In this document: positions 1-11,461 of the stretch, in pieces
Numbering within the stretch: the first letter of the stretch is position 1
Layout: every line of letters starts with the position of its first letter
Assembly (NCBI GenBank): GCA_006503475.1
Contig: RSEH01000186.1
Coordinates: 1 to 64,000 of the forward strand
Reading direction: 5' to 3'
DNA: 64,000 nt
Source of the DNA: Stentor roeselii
Lineage: Eukaryota > Ciliophora > Heterotrichea > Heterotrichida > Stentoridae
The notes under the pieces: generated by a model
Seen by the model: only the letters and a program-made list of their open reading frames with translations
Database searches by the model: none
What the model was told of the DNA's origin: nothing
Position numbers and translations under genes: made by a program

Positions 1-849
1 CCTAAGATTATTGAGAAAGAAGTAAATAGTGAAAGCTTTTCTGAAATTGATCAGTTTCAAAGCGAGAGTGAAAACCAGAGTGATGAAATTGAGTTTGAGC
101 AAGAAAACATACGAGAAGTTGCATCTCAGTTAGAGAGCCTTTCTAATGAAAAGAATGAATTCGTATCTTCAGGAGACTCAAGGGAGTATTTCGCTGGGAC
201 TGATGGTTTTATTTTACTGACATGTATACATGAGTTCGCTAATTTTTTTCTTAGATCGAAATACAAAACAATGTTCGAATGGTTCATTTACAATACTCCA
301 GTAAATTTTTTACAAAAAAGAAAAGCAGTACCAGAAGAAATACCAAAAAAAAAGATGAAAAAGATAAAAAGCACCAAAAGAAGAAGAAAAAAAAGTATTT
401 AAAGAAAATAATGAAAAAACAGTAAAAGAAGAAAATAAAAAGCACCAGGAGAAGAAGTCAAAAAAACGCAAGATGAAGAAGAGAAAAAATTAATAGAAGA
501 CGAAAAAAAATCACCAGAACAAGAAAACAAAGTAATAAAAGAACAGACTACTAAGGAAATCATCTTAAAACCTGAAGCAGGAAAAATGCTCATAACAAGA
601 ATATTTGGCAATGAGATTTCAGTATTAAACCACTACAATTCCTTATTCATTTTTAACCCAGAAAATTGGGAACTTGATGAAAGAAAATTCCGAAAAAGGT
701 ATGAAGAAGAAGTTCTGAGACAGAATCCTGTAAGTTTATTGTCAAAGTATCCAGTCCGCTGTAAGTTAAGTGCCTCTTATTATCCAGTCTGGTTAGGAAA
801 TTATGGAACTGCCTCAGCATATAAAAAATGGGAAAATACGAATCATTAG
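1..849 (+). CDS. 3' end of an unrecognised charged protein gene, frame apparently broken in poly-A runs
   Basis: One frame is open from base 1 to the TAA at 400-402 (Ser/Glu-rich, then KKKMKKIKSTKRRRKK). A second frame is open from about 450 to the TAG at 847-849 and ends in a more ordinary sequence with Trp, Tyr and Pro (ENWELDERKF, ASYYPVWLGNYG). The Lys/Glu-rich text between them reads on smoothly if the frame slips inside runs of 8-9 A. The two parts are therefore probably one gene whose 5' end lies left of the window. The slips may be assembly errors in homopolymers, missed 15-nt introns (a GTAATAAAAGAACAG stretch just before position 550 fits the pattern) or true decay. I do not recognise a family. 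Nothing is said about start or regulation because the 5' part is absent. Confidence 0.4.
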
Positions 850-1739
850 TTAAATTAACTTTATTTTCAGAAATATTAAGTATTAAGAATTAATAGTTTT
901 TGATGAAGAAGTGACTTCTTTTTGATACTTTTAATCAATGAAATTAATGTATTTTAGAAATATTACTATGGGTGAATGATTTTAAAAATATTGAAATAAT
1001 CTTTTTTTATTCTAGGTTGAAATTTATTCTTATCAATCTTTAGGTCTGTTTTCTCATGATTACTTCTGCATCGAAAATTAAATTTTGAGTTATTCGTAGG
1101 AAAGGTTTTTCTTTTAATATTCACTTTTCGATATATTTTTGACTCTCTCCAGCAACTTATCCAATGTTTTCTTTCTCGATGAAAAATGAGGTTTTCTTTT
1201 ACCATGTGATTCTCAATTTGAACTAAGTTCGTATTGAGAGAACATCTAGATTAATTAATTACTTTTATGTTTTGATTTTGAAATATTTGATTCACCCAAA
1301 GTCTAAAATATTTTGAATTCCTTTCTTTCTATATCTTGGAAAACAGTTCACTTTCCTTGAAAGTTCATTGATCTCACCAGTGTGAATCGGAGAGTTGCCT
1401 GAAGTGGTTTAGGCTAATTATTTGAGATGAACTTATCTTCCGTTCACATTTTGAGCATTCTGTCTCTGTATATCACTTGTGATATGGATTCTAAGTACCT
1501 CAGAATTTAGTTTAATTTTACTTGTAATAGATTTTTATCATTGAGAGAGAAGGAATGCTTACTGATCAGGGATGCAATACATGAAAAATTCATGAAGAGT
1601 TAACTTTTATTCGGTAAATTCGAAGGTAAGAATTCTAAGTCGATAATATATTTTATCTTGGGAATTGTGTAGTTTGAGCTATTGATTTAAGCTTGTTTAA
1701 TGAATTTCTTTGAGGGTTTGCTGTTACTAATAAAATGGG
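850..1739. other. AT-rich stretch without a supported gene
   Basis: About 0.9 kb with no convincing ORF. A short frame from the ATG at 1427 has a hydrophobic, signal-peptide-like start (MNLSSVHILSILSLYITC) but stops after 27 codons. It might be a relic of the decayed secreted gene that follows. Confidence 0.4.
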
Positions 1740-2035
1740 TATAATCAGGACGCTATTATCATTTTCACGTTTACTGTGTTGATCTCATGTGAATGTTATG
1801 CATGCGATCCAGAAAACTAAGGAAATGGTTACTGTGGCCGATTTGCAACTATAAAATGCGTAATTTTGATGTTTCTCCTTTCTTAGAATCTGAAATGTCT
1901 CAGGCAGAATTTTTCAGTAAATCTAACTGCTGTGATAATTGTATACTGACGGGCTGTGATTCAAATAAGCTAGGAAATTCTGAGTGTGATGAAGAATGTA
2001 ATAATTCGCATTGTTCTTATGATATATCTGATTAA
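1740..2035 (+). pseudogene. Decayed Lin-12/Notch-repeat (LNR) protein gene
   Basis: The last 80 codons, to the TAA at about 2033-2035, contain the segment GCDSNKLGNSECDEECNN followed by SHCSYD. This is the typical Cys spacing and GN.xC..xCNN.xC.yD layout of an LNR repeat. About 120 bases upstream, in another frame, lies CYACDPEN, an in-frame TAA, then GNGYCG and a later NFDV, which reads as a second, damaged LNR repeat. Before that comes a hydrophobic stretch (IIIFTFTVLISC) that would suit a signal peptide. At least one stop and one frame change interrupt the copy, and no intron of the local 15-nt type removes them, so I call it a pseudogene. LNR repeats are Ca2+-binding extracellular modules. 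What the intact gene did is unknown. Confidence 0.5.
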
Positions 2036-2227
2036 AAAATTTGGGATAATTTATTATCTATTAATCATTGAATATCAATTGTTAGAGATTTATAAGTTTA
2101 TACCAATCTAATGATTTATCTTTGAATATACTAAAAAATAGATCAGTATTAAAGTTTAGATTATATTTTCTTACTACTGACAATTATCTTAATAATTTAT
2201 AAACGTAACTATTATAATTGATATTAA

Positions 2228-4885
2228 TTAATATCCAACTCTATATCTACTATATTCACTCTCAAAGTCACTATCAGAAGAATAATTTCTATTATAATTT
2301 GGCCTGTTTACAAATCGAGTCACATATTCATAATTATTTATTTTTTTATAACAATTAATATCCACAAACTTTTCAAAATTTATACAAAATATATTATTGC
2401 AAGTCTTAGATTCCATGAAAATATCTCCAATATCACTAACTGCAATAAATTCTATTTCTAATTTTTTTAGAGCTATTTTTCGACATTTCATTTCCATCAA
2501 ATTAATCACAAGATTTCCTGGCTTGAATCTTTGATTTAAAACACAAAATTTGAAGCATTTAGAAAACAAAATTTTGGAATAAAAAAAATTCACATAAAAT
2601 TGAATGGAAACCCCAGTTGCCAAGTTTAAAACTGTCAGTCTTTTATCAAAAAGAAACAAAATATCCATTGTTTTACAAGCCAAAAACTTTTCTCCATTAA
2701 CTTTTCCATGAAATAAATGCTTCAACTTGTAAAAGTCTTCAGAGAATTTTTTTTTAGGGTTTAACAGAAACACTGAAGAATCTACCTCGAAGATAAAAAA
2801 CTTTTCAAATTGAAAAACCTTAGTATTTTTATAAGTCTTAAAAAGAGTAGGAGATTTTATTGATGAAGTTATCATGTTTCGGACTGTTATTGTTTGATCT
2901 TGGGTCATATAGATAAAATATTCTCCTTTATACAAGAATCTTTTTGAATTGGGTTTTATCAAAACTTCTTTGAAAGAAAATCCGTTCCTTTCATATATTT
3001 TTACATCATAATGAGTTGCTATAAACATCATTCGACTATCTCGAGTAAAAAATAAATACTTGTTGAACAATGGCTCTTTAATTTTATATTCCAGGAAGTC
3101 TTTTAAAAATTCAAGTGAATTGATTGAGTAAATCCTATTCATTTGGTAAATACTTTTGTTGACCCTTTGAAAAGAAAATTCTAAATACGAATAATTCTTT
3201 CCTATTTCAAAAATAATGACCGTTCTATCATAAACAAATCGAAGAACCCGAAAATCAAAGCTTTTGAAAGTCACACATGAACTACAAGAAAAATCTACTT
3301 GTTTCACCTGCTTTCCAATTTCGATATTTATAATGCAGATGCTGTAAGTTTCATTCATAATTTTATCCTCATTACATAAATAAGCCACAATAAACTTTGA
3401 GTCTCTGAATATAAAAAACTCAGCAATATTCAAATAAGTGTTTTGATTAAATTTGAACTTTAATTCACAATTTTTTATATCATAAATAAATCCACCTTTC
3501 TCTCCACAAATAATAATTTTTAATTCATCGAAAGAAAATGCAAGATTTTTCGAAGATTTCAATGACTTGTTTGATATGGACTTGAATAAATACGAAGAGG
3601 GGTTCTTGGTTCTTACAATTAATGTATATTTATTTGAAATAATTGAAAAATAATTATTCTTTCTTGAAAATTTTAAATCTGATATAGATAGTCTATTGTA
3701 CTCGCACTCAAAGCTAACTGAAAAAGACTTGATATTAAAAAAAACAACTTTGCAGGGAGTCACTAAAATAATTAATTTTTTAATCGTCTGGCTTTTAACT
3801 CTATTGATTTTAAAATTTTCTATAGTCATTTCTGATATTGTCTTTTTGGTTTGAAGATTAATTACTCGAAGAAGGTTGAACTTTAATATCAGACAAAACT
3901 CTTCACTTTCTATTGAGAATTTTATTAATTTGGCATCTAATAAGTTTATATCTTCCTCAAAGACTCGTCTGAGTACTCTTGCTTTGGATGATTCTTCACA
4001 AATAGTAATAAATTTGTTTGATTTTGTTAGTTTAAAACTGCTAATATTGCTTTTATTCAATAAATTTAAAGAGTCAAAGTCATAAAAATGAACTCCTAAT
4101 GCTTGCTGACTGAAGATATCCCAAATTTTGATAATAAATTCAGTTTTTACACAAATATTTTTCAAATCTTGGCTGATGCAAATATTACTAGTCAATCCTG
4201 AATATCTTACTAACAATAATGTAGCCCTTTCATTAAGAATTTTCTTTTCCATAGTAAACTCACTCGTTAATTGATCAAATACAATTAAAACCTTAAAATT
4301 TTCAATCTTGTAGTATTTCATAATCTTTTCTGTTCTTTTCAAGACAAAAAAATTTTTAGTATGCTTCTTCTTCAATATTTTATTTTCTTCTTCATCAGCT
4401 TCATACATAACTTTGAATCTTTTACTAAAAATTTTATTAAAAGACTTTGGCTGATTAAAACTTTTAATTTGTAAAATTTCATAGTTTTTCGATTGAAGTA
4501 GACCATAAGATGAGTAGGTTAAAATTAAAGATTTTTCTAGGTTCATCAACTGACTTGAGGAAAAAGTAGAAAAACTTTTAAATTTTAAAAATTTTGAAAG
4601 TTTTTTATTTAATTCTTTCAGCAGAGACTTCTTTGATTTTAATCTGGTATCATTAAACATTAAAGAATTTATTGAAATTTTTATTGATAAAACTGTTTTG
4701 TCAATCTTGAAATGAATTTTTTCTTGATATTCTCTATCAATTTTATATTTTGGCGCCAAGAAATTTTTTAGTTCTTTGCAATTCTTGTCGTGTTTTTGAA
4801 GGCGGGTAGATAAGATTTTGTTATTGCAAAGACAGCAAATGTAAATTAATGGGTATTTGAGTGAAGTTGAATTCAAAGAAGACAT
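2228..4885 (-). CDS. 885-aa orphan with N-terminal C2HC zinc finger and beta-propeller-like body
   Basis: An uninterrupted ORF from the ATG at 4885, in an AT-rich start context, to TAA. Residues 17-36 form a C2HC-type knuckle (C-x2-C-x11-H-x3-C; CCLCNNKILSTRLQKHDKNC). The rest is a long run of short hydrophobic beta-type strands with polar turns, such as KLIILVTPCKVVFFNIKS and KIIICGEKGGFIYDIKN, repeated about every 40-50 residues. This is the texture of a WD40-like beta-propeller, although clear WD dipeptides are scarce (IKIWDI near residue 250). No transmembrane segment or signal peptide is evident. Codons are very AT-rich (many Lys, Asn, Ile, Phe, Ser), unlike the conserved genes further right. 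It stands alone between two long gene-free stretches. Function unknown; a scaffold or ciliary role is only a guess. Confidence 0.7.
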   Translation of the reverse strand: MSSLNSTSLKYPLIYICCLCNNKILSTRLQKHDKNCKELKNFLAPKYKIDREYQEKIHFKIDKTVLSIKISINSLMFNDTRLKSKKSLLKELNKKLSKFLKFKSFSTFSSSQLMNLEKSLILTYSSYGLLQSKNYEILQIKSFNQPKSFNKIFSKRFKVMYEADEEENKILKKKHTKNFFVLKRTEKIMKYYKIENFKVLIVFDQLTSEFTMEKKILNERATLLLVRYSGLTSNICISQDLKNICVKTEFIIKIWDIFSQQALGVHFYDFDSLNLLNKSNISSFKLTKSNKFITICEESSKARVLRRVFEEDINLLDAKLIKFSIESEEFCLILKFNLLRVINLQTKKTISEMTIENFKINRVKSQTIKKLIILVTPCKVVFFNIKSFSVSFECEYNRLSISDLKFSRKNNYFSIISNKYTLIVRTKNPSSYLFKSISNKSLKSSKNLAFSFDELKIIICGEKGGFIYDIKNCELKFKFNQNTYLNIAEFFIFRDSKFIVAYLCNEDKIMNETYSICIINIEIGKQVKQVDFSCSSCVTFKSFDFRVLRFVYDRTVIIFEIGKNYSYLEFSFQRVNKSIYQMNRIYSINSLEFLKDFLEYKIKEPLFNKYLFFTRDSRMMFIATHYDVKIYERNGFSFKEVLIKPNSKRFLYKGEYFIYMTQDQTITVRNMITSSIKSPTLFKTYKNTKVFQFEKFFIFEVDSSVFLLNPKKKFSEDFYKLKHLFHGKVNGEKFLACKTMDILFLFDKRLTVLNLATGVSIQFYVNFFYSKILFSKCFKFCVLNQRFKPGNLVINLMEMKCRKIALKKLEIEFIAVSDIGDIFMESKTCNNIFCINFEKFVDINCYKKINNYEYVTRFVNRPNYNRNYSSDSDFESEYSRYRVGY

Positions 4886-5309
4886 TTATATGTATACAGT
4901 GAAAAAAATTGAATTTAGGAAATGGCGCCAAATTTTAGATTAAATGTCAAAACATGAAGTTTATATTATATTTAATTGTATTGATTTATCGATTTAGAAT
5001 GCTTACTTTAAACTTATCATTCAAGTAATAGTATGATTGTCACAACTTACCTATCCAGGATTTGAAATTAGTTTTTATACTTTATAAACTAGATTATTCG
5101 CTTTACTTAGAATTTTAAACCCATTCCTGCTTTCTATTTTCAGAGCATCGTTCTAATAAACTTGAAAAATTTCCATGAGGTTTGATTCATTAAAAAACCT
5201 ACCTTTTTCTATTGCTCTTAATGCTTTTTACTTTGAATGAAAGTACTTTGAGTCGATATTTAGCAGGAAATCCTTCAAATTTTCTTCTATTAATAAGAAT
5301 TCTCACTTT
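4886..5309. other. AT-rich intergenic stretch
   Basis: Lies upstream of the 885-aa gene (its promoter side). I see no ORF, repeat or RNA gene in it. Confidence 0.4.
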
Positions 5310-5670
5310 GTTACAAAATTTGGAATCACATTTTCTAATTTTGTATTGCAGTTATAATATATCACTTCAGCAAAATTTTGTGTAAAAAGAAGCAGGCCGC
5401 CATGCAAAAGACCAAAAAAAATTATATTCTCCGTTATAAAGAATCAGAATCGGTAAGCCAGAGAATCCATTAACAGAAGTACAAGAAATTGCAATCATTT
5501 GTCCGATATTAACTATTTTTCTAGAGGGCAAGTTCCAGGCCATAATGAATAGACCTCTGAATAGTATAGATTCACTGGAAAAGGACTCCTGAGCAGTGCG
5601 ATTGAAGTTTTCTCTCGTGATTAACTTGGGATACCCATCATAAAAACATCAAGTCCAGGGCAAAGGCTGA
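5310..5670 (-). pseudogene. Decayed trypsin-like serine protease
   Basis: On the minus strand, short open frames in the right order resemble the C-terminal half of a trypsin-fold (S1/S64-like) protease. They are YDGYPK near 5640, then ISCTSVNGFSGLPILI near 5450-5500 (the GxSGxP catalytic Ser motif with the preceding Cys/Thr strand), then FFGLLHGGLL near 5400 (the usual G.xHGG after the catalytic Ser), and a tail to about 5310. The frame changes at a run of T between the last two blocks and stops occur upstream, so the copy is broken. GC content is locally higher than in the flanks, as expected for former coding sequence. Upstream parts carrying His and Asp were not found clearly; weak traces extend to about 5880. 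Identification rests on motif order only. Confidence 0.42.
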
Positions 5671-7267
5671 CTTCTGAATTCGATTTTAAGTCAAAATTTT
5701 TCAGTTACCAGATTTTTCAGATTTCACAGAAAATCCAATCATCTGGATTGATATGGGCTCCTTGGAGATAGGGTCACTAGAAAACAAGCCCTTCTTTTAC
5801 CGATTAAACAATCTGGTTATTGAACTTACTTCGAATGTTTCTGTTTCCAGAATGAAAATGATTGTCTTTTCTACGTAATTGAAGTTAGAGTAAAAAATTT
5901 GTGATGCAGTTAGGATAATAGCTGACTTTACTGAATTCTGATCTTCAAATGATTGATTAAGACCCTCTGCCTGATATGATTGGATTTAGGAAAAGTTAAC
6001 CTATAGCTGAGCAAAATAAAAAAAGTTTTTGATTGAAAGGTTCGGTGTTAATCTATTCTTCTTGATCATATTTGAAAATTAGTTTAGTTATTTTGTAAGG
6101 AGATGCTTTAAAGTGTATGTAAGAAATTTTATAAATATATTAAACCAATTATAGTTAGAAATTAATTTATAAAAGATTCTAGAAACTAATTATTAAGCTT
6201 TTTTGATTGAAGGTTTTCATAACATTATACTAAGTTAACTTGTATTACATTTCTAAGGTTTACGGAAAAACATTTATCATGTTTTATGGAATGACAAAAG
6301 AAATTTAAAGATTAATTAAAGGTCTTTGCATAATTTAATTGGGCTAAAGAATCTTATTCCGAGAAAAGGGCTGGTGATCGATGCTTGGATTATAAGTTGA
6401 GTTTCTTTTGTCTATTATCAATATAATGAGTATTTAAGGCCGAAATCTAATTCAATCTTCTTCTTGTGTAATGGGAGCCTCTTTCAAATCTTTTCAAAAT
6501 TAGAGATAAGAAATGATAATAATTTTCATAGAATATTCTAGTTTTGCTTTATGAAAATGACGCTGAATGTCTCTCTTCTGATAAAGAATGCTCCGGAGCT
6601 TGAATGAATAAATGTCTTTCAAAGATAATTCATTTTTATAAAATCAATCTACCTGCATCTGCAATAAGAGTGTTTAATCAGATCAATTACCATAATTAGA
6701 ACTTAATCCTCAGACTTATGAAATACCTAAGAATGCTAACTATTATTCATAAATATTATCGATCATTAACATAAACAATATATAACTGCAATGCTTTATT
6801 AGGAAATTATGTTTATAGCAACTTGTTATCTATTTGTGAAATCCGCTAAGTATTTAGCTTAATCATAATTTAGTTTGGTTTTCTTCCGTATCAGAGATTA
6901 ATACTCTTTAGTTCATCATATTGAATAAGAAAAAATTATTTTGATTTATCTGTGTTTATTCTATTATTAAACTTGATTCTTTCTTCCAGAGAATTAACAT
7001 AAATTTGGAAATCTAAAAAAAAATATCAAAAAACATAAAATTTTGAATTTTTTTCAACTATAATTCATAAAATTATACTAGTTATACTTTAAGATGCTAA
7101 GGGTATAAGTTTAGTTAGAGTATATATATATTTAGGACCTCCATTTGTATTCATTTTCAAATTTATACGTCTATAATTATATAAGAACATAAATTCTCCA
7201 GGCGAATTAAATTGAAAATCCAAATCATGAACAACTATTCATCTTAAACTTAATCAAATATAATTTA
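5671..7267. other. Long AT-rich stretch without a supported gene
   Basis: About 1.6 kb. Its left edge may hold more of the decayed protease. The rest shows no ORF above noise, no tandem repeat and no RNA gene I can recognise. The last part includes the promoter of the cysteine-rich gene, with long A/T tracts and a TATATATATA run near 7120-7135. Confidence 0.4.
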
Positions 7268-10200
7268 ATGGGCTTATACCGGGGTTCCATTCTTTGTTTA
7301 GTACTTGTCTTTGCCTCTCGATGGGTAGAATATCGGTTCGGTCGAGACTACGGAAACTATTATTTCGATTATTCTCTGAATGGCAGATACGGAATCAACG
7401 GAGATTCCACTGAAAATTCCAAGGTTCATTCAACAGACAGAGGAATCTATTTTTCAAATCCCAAAAGTTATGTTAAAATCAAAGAATCAGGGTTATTCCC
7501 CTCAGTTTTTTCTATGTCTTTATGGATTTTTGGTACTGATTCAGGTGGAGTTGCTTTTTTCTACAAGGAGGCTTCATTTGATTTCGCGATAGGCAGAGGG
7601 AATGGTTTGCACACAGTCCGTATTTATCGCGACTCGAAATACGATGTAGGAGACTCAAAATGCTATTTAATTGGTAATTTTTAGAAAGGCTCTTGGGGAC
7701 TTTTAAGTTTAATCTACTCAGAATCATATCTCAAAGGATACTACAACGAAAACCTCTGTAATACAAGACTACTAAACGTCACTTTTACCAAAAATTACGA
7801 GATAGGTCTTGGCTCCTACAACTCTCAAAACGCTTTTAACACCTTCGTATGGAACTTTTTCATCTCAGAAAAAATCATTGACTTTTCTTCAGTCTTCAGT
7901 GTGAAAAGTCTCTCCAACTGCATGTTAGAAGAAAATTCATGCACTCCTTGCAACTTGACTTTTAACGACCCAGATTTAGGAGAGGGCTGCCTGTCTTCGA
8001 AAATCAACCAAAAAACAAACTCATTTGGAAAACTTTGTCCTTCAACTGGCTGCACAAATTCAATAGTTTTAAACTGCTCTGAGGAAAATTCAATTTGCAG
8101 CTATGACTTCATCACTGGTTCTTGCTTTATTAAACAAATTTCAAGCAATCTTTCAGAAGTTCCCAGTTTTAAAACTTCTTGTCAATGCATGGATGGCTTT
8201 ATTTTAAGGGAAAACAGATGTTGTGATGTTATATGTAAAAACTGTGAATCTTCAGGGCATTGTATTCAGTGCTTTTCAGATAATTCTAAGTATTTTAATG
8301 GCGATTGCTTTTGTGACTCTGGGTTTCAAAGTGCTGGAAATTTTCAAGATGTTGATAATTGCTTTACTTGTGGAAAGGGTTGTTTTAATTGCACTTCGGA
8401 TGAATGTTTGGAATGTGATGATTTTAATGCTGTTGTGGAAGGATTGAACTGCATCTGCAATAGTTCGTTTTTTGGAGATCCGAGTAACTGTCAAAAGTGT
8501 CCTGAAGGATGTGAAAAATGCACTCGACTTGATAATTGTTTAGAGTGCTTTAGTCCCAATGCTGAACTGAGAAATGGAGCTTGCGTTTGTAAAGACGGAT
8601 ACTTTTTAGATTTTTCCACAATATCATGTTCAGAATGCCCTTCAAATTGCTTGACTTGCATTTCAAACCTCAAATGCATCACCTGTAAATCTCCCAACAT
8701 GCAAGGAGATCTATGCAGTTGGTGCGACAATTCCTGTAAAACATGTGAAAGTTCTTTACAATCAGGGTGCCTATCCTGTAACAGCGGGGTACTTTTCTTC
8801 GGTTACTGCATTTCTCGGTGCCCTTTAGGTTATAAACTATCCTCAAATATTTGCTCTTCACTAAATCCCGAATATTTGGTCTTCCAGTTGAAATTCAAGT
8901 CTTCCTTCGACTTTTTCATAGACTCAGTCAATAATTTACTCTTAGAAAAAATTCCTTTAAAAGATTCAGGAATTTTTTCCTCATCATCAAGAGGAATTTA
9001 CTGCAAAGGTCAAGGAAGTTTGAGTCTAAAAATGAAAGAACCTTTGATTGTTTCAAGTTTTTTTATTACTTTTTGGTTGAATCCTGAATCAGAAAACGGT
9101 ACAGTCTTTAGTCGGTATTATTCAATGTCATCAAGAAGTCTAAGTACCCAGGATTTCATTCAAAAACTTGAAGTTTTAAATGGAAAAGTTAAGTTTTCAA
9201 TGAAACTTCTGAATCAGTTGGTCGAAATGAACAGTTCAGAAACTTTAAAAAGTTTTCAGTGGAACTACTTGAAAGTGGCTTTAGAACTGAAGAACTTGAA
9301 TCAAATAAGTGTTACTGTCAATCAAAACATTACCATTATTAGTGTTAGTAGTAGCGAAGCCTACATCGAAGACTTCAACTCGTTATTCATACTTGCAAAT
9401 AATGAAAACTATTCTTCTGCATTTAAAGGCTTTCTTTACTTATTTGAAGTCTTTTCAGGTCCAGTTTCTATTCAAAAAATTAAAACTTTTTCAACATCTT
9501 GCACATCTGACTGCGACCTCTGCCCACTGAGCACCTTCTGCATCCCAACCTGTTCTTTTGAAGAGTATTTCAACGAAAATTCCAGCTCCTGTGAAAAATG
9601 TCCTGAAAAATGCGCATTCGGATGTAAAAATTCAGATTCATGCAGCTTATGTGCTGATAAAAACTGCTTCAAATGCAAAAGTTTTGAAGTGTCTCAATGC
9701 TTTGAATGCCAAGAAGGATTTGAATTAATCGATGGGTCTTGCTTTGAATGTAAAAATCAAACATTTTATGATAAAAAGTCAAAACTTTGCAAGTCTTGCC
9801 GAAAACTCTGCAGGTTTTGCGAAAGTGAAGAAATTTGCTTGAATTGTGTTGAAAACAGTGAATTTTTTAATGAAAAATACTGTCAATGTCTACTGGGATT
9901 TAAAGAAATCAACGAAAATTGTGTCAGAATGAATTTTTCTGCTGAAGTTGTTGTGGACTCGAAGAATAATTTTTTGATAAGCTTTGAAGTTGAGTTGAAA
10001 AAAACTTTGGAATCTGATCATCTTTCATTAAATCAGGACTTTAAACCGATTTCCTTTGAAATTCAAAAAATTAACTTGAAAAAATACAAAATTTTTCCAG
10101 AATTCATGAAATTCGGAATAAAAAGTCTTGTTTCTATTGATATCTCTAAAGTTTTAATCTCAGTTGACAACCGGATTTTTAATGGTTTGAACTTTTCCAA

Positions 10201-11461
10201 AGAATTGAAAATTGAGGAAAAAAATACTGAACTCAATAAAACAATGCAAAAAGCAGAAGAATACAAAGAAACAGCGAAAAATGCCTTAATCACCCAAAGT
10301 GCTGTAGTAGTTTCTTTCAGTTTAATCACCTCTGATCCTACAAGTCTCTTCGATTTTCTTAACACTGCAGAAGTGTTTTATTCAGTTTATTTATTTGAGT
10401 TGAACCTTAACCCAGTGTTAGTTGAGTTTCTTATGGCATATCGAGTTGCAGGGTACGTTCCCAACTTATTTGCACTGATAATAAACGAAAAAAATGGAAA
10501 AAGCCTTCAAAATAAGTTCAAAAAATTTGGTTATAAAACAAATCTTTTGATGATTAATTTAGGTCCTCATCTTCAAACTCTAGTTCTTCTTTTAGTGATT
10601 TTTTTAGTCGTTTTGATTTGCTCTAAATTCAAAAGATCTTCTCAAAAATTGGAAAATTTGAAGAAAAATTTCAAGTTTGGAGTATTTTTGAGGTTTTGGA
10701 TTCAGACCTTCTTTGAAACCATTGTGGCCTGTTATATTAGTGTGGCTTACACAGAATTTGCAAATGAAACTCAAATTATTGATTTTACGATATCCATTAT
10801 TATACTTGTATATTTTATTTAGATATTCCAGGCATTGATGCTTTGTTTTTTTGGATATCTGGTATGGAGTAGTACTCAGAATAAAACTGAAGATGAAATT
10901 AAAGAATTCACAGGAAAATATGGATGTTTCTTTGATGAATTCAAAAATCACAGTATTTGGTTCAAACTTTTTTACATTTTGTTTATTTTTCGAAGAGGGG
11001 TTGTTCTGTTATGTTGCTCTTTAAGTGATAAAGGGGCCCTTCAACTGAGCTTTTCGATATTTTTTTCACTGGTTGTATGATTTATTTAGATACCTTTTTA
11101 TGTTATCGGTTTAAGGGCTTTTATAAAAATGAATCAGAATATTTATCATTTGGTAATTGAGGTTTTGATTATTATTTATAACTTTGTGGTTCTTGCCTCT
11201 TGTTTAAATGCAAAGTCTATGCAATCTGATAAATTAGCTGAAGTTTGTTGTGGCTTAATTGTTGGAGCTTTGGCTGTTAATATGTTTTTTAGTGCTCTTG
11301 GAGGTATTCATAAAGTTTTCATTATTGTTAAAAATTACTTTAGTAGGAAAAAGACTTCACGAAATACTGTTTATAAACTGAACGAAACTATCTGTGTCAG
11401 TCAAGCTTTGCCGCATAATAGTTTAGAAGAGATCAAGGAAAACGAAACAGAGTTAAATTAG
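7268..11461 (+). CDS. Cysteine-rich surface protein with LamG-like domains and polytopic C-terminus (1382 aa, 4 exons)
   Basis: Exons 7268-7673, 7689-10807, 10823-11074 and 11090-11461. The three introns (7674-7688, 10808-10822, 11075-11089) are each 15 nt, GT..A10..AG, and restore one frame of 1382 codons ending in TAG. Order: signal peptide (residues 1-20); a LamG/ConA-like domain (about 25-200, with TDRGIYFSNP and FSMSLWIFG); furin/growth-factor-receptor-type Cys repeats (about 215-515); a second LamG-like domain (about 528-725, SRGIYCKGQG and FFITFWLN); more Cys repeats (about 740-885); a beta-rich stalk; then several transmembrane helices from about residue 1093 to the end, with a cytoplasmic tail. 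It is paralogous to the gene at 23586-28016 over its whole length. The C-terminal block faintly recalls TRP-like channel regions of protists, which is inference. Likely at the cell surface; ligand unknown. Confidence 0.82.
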
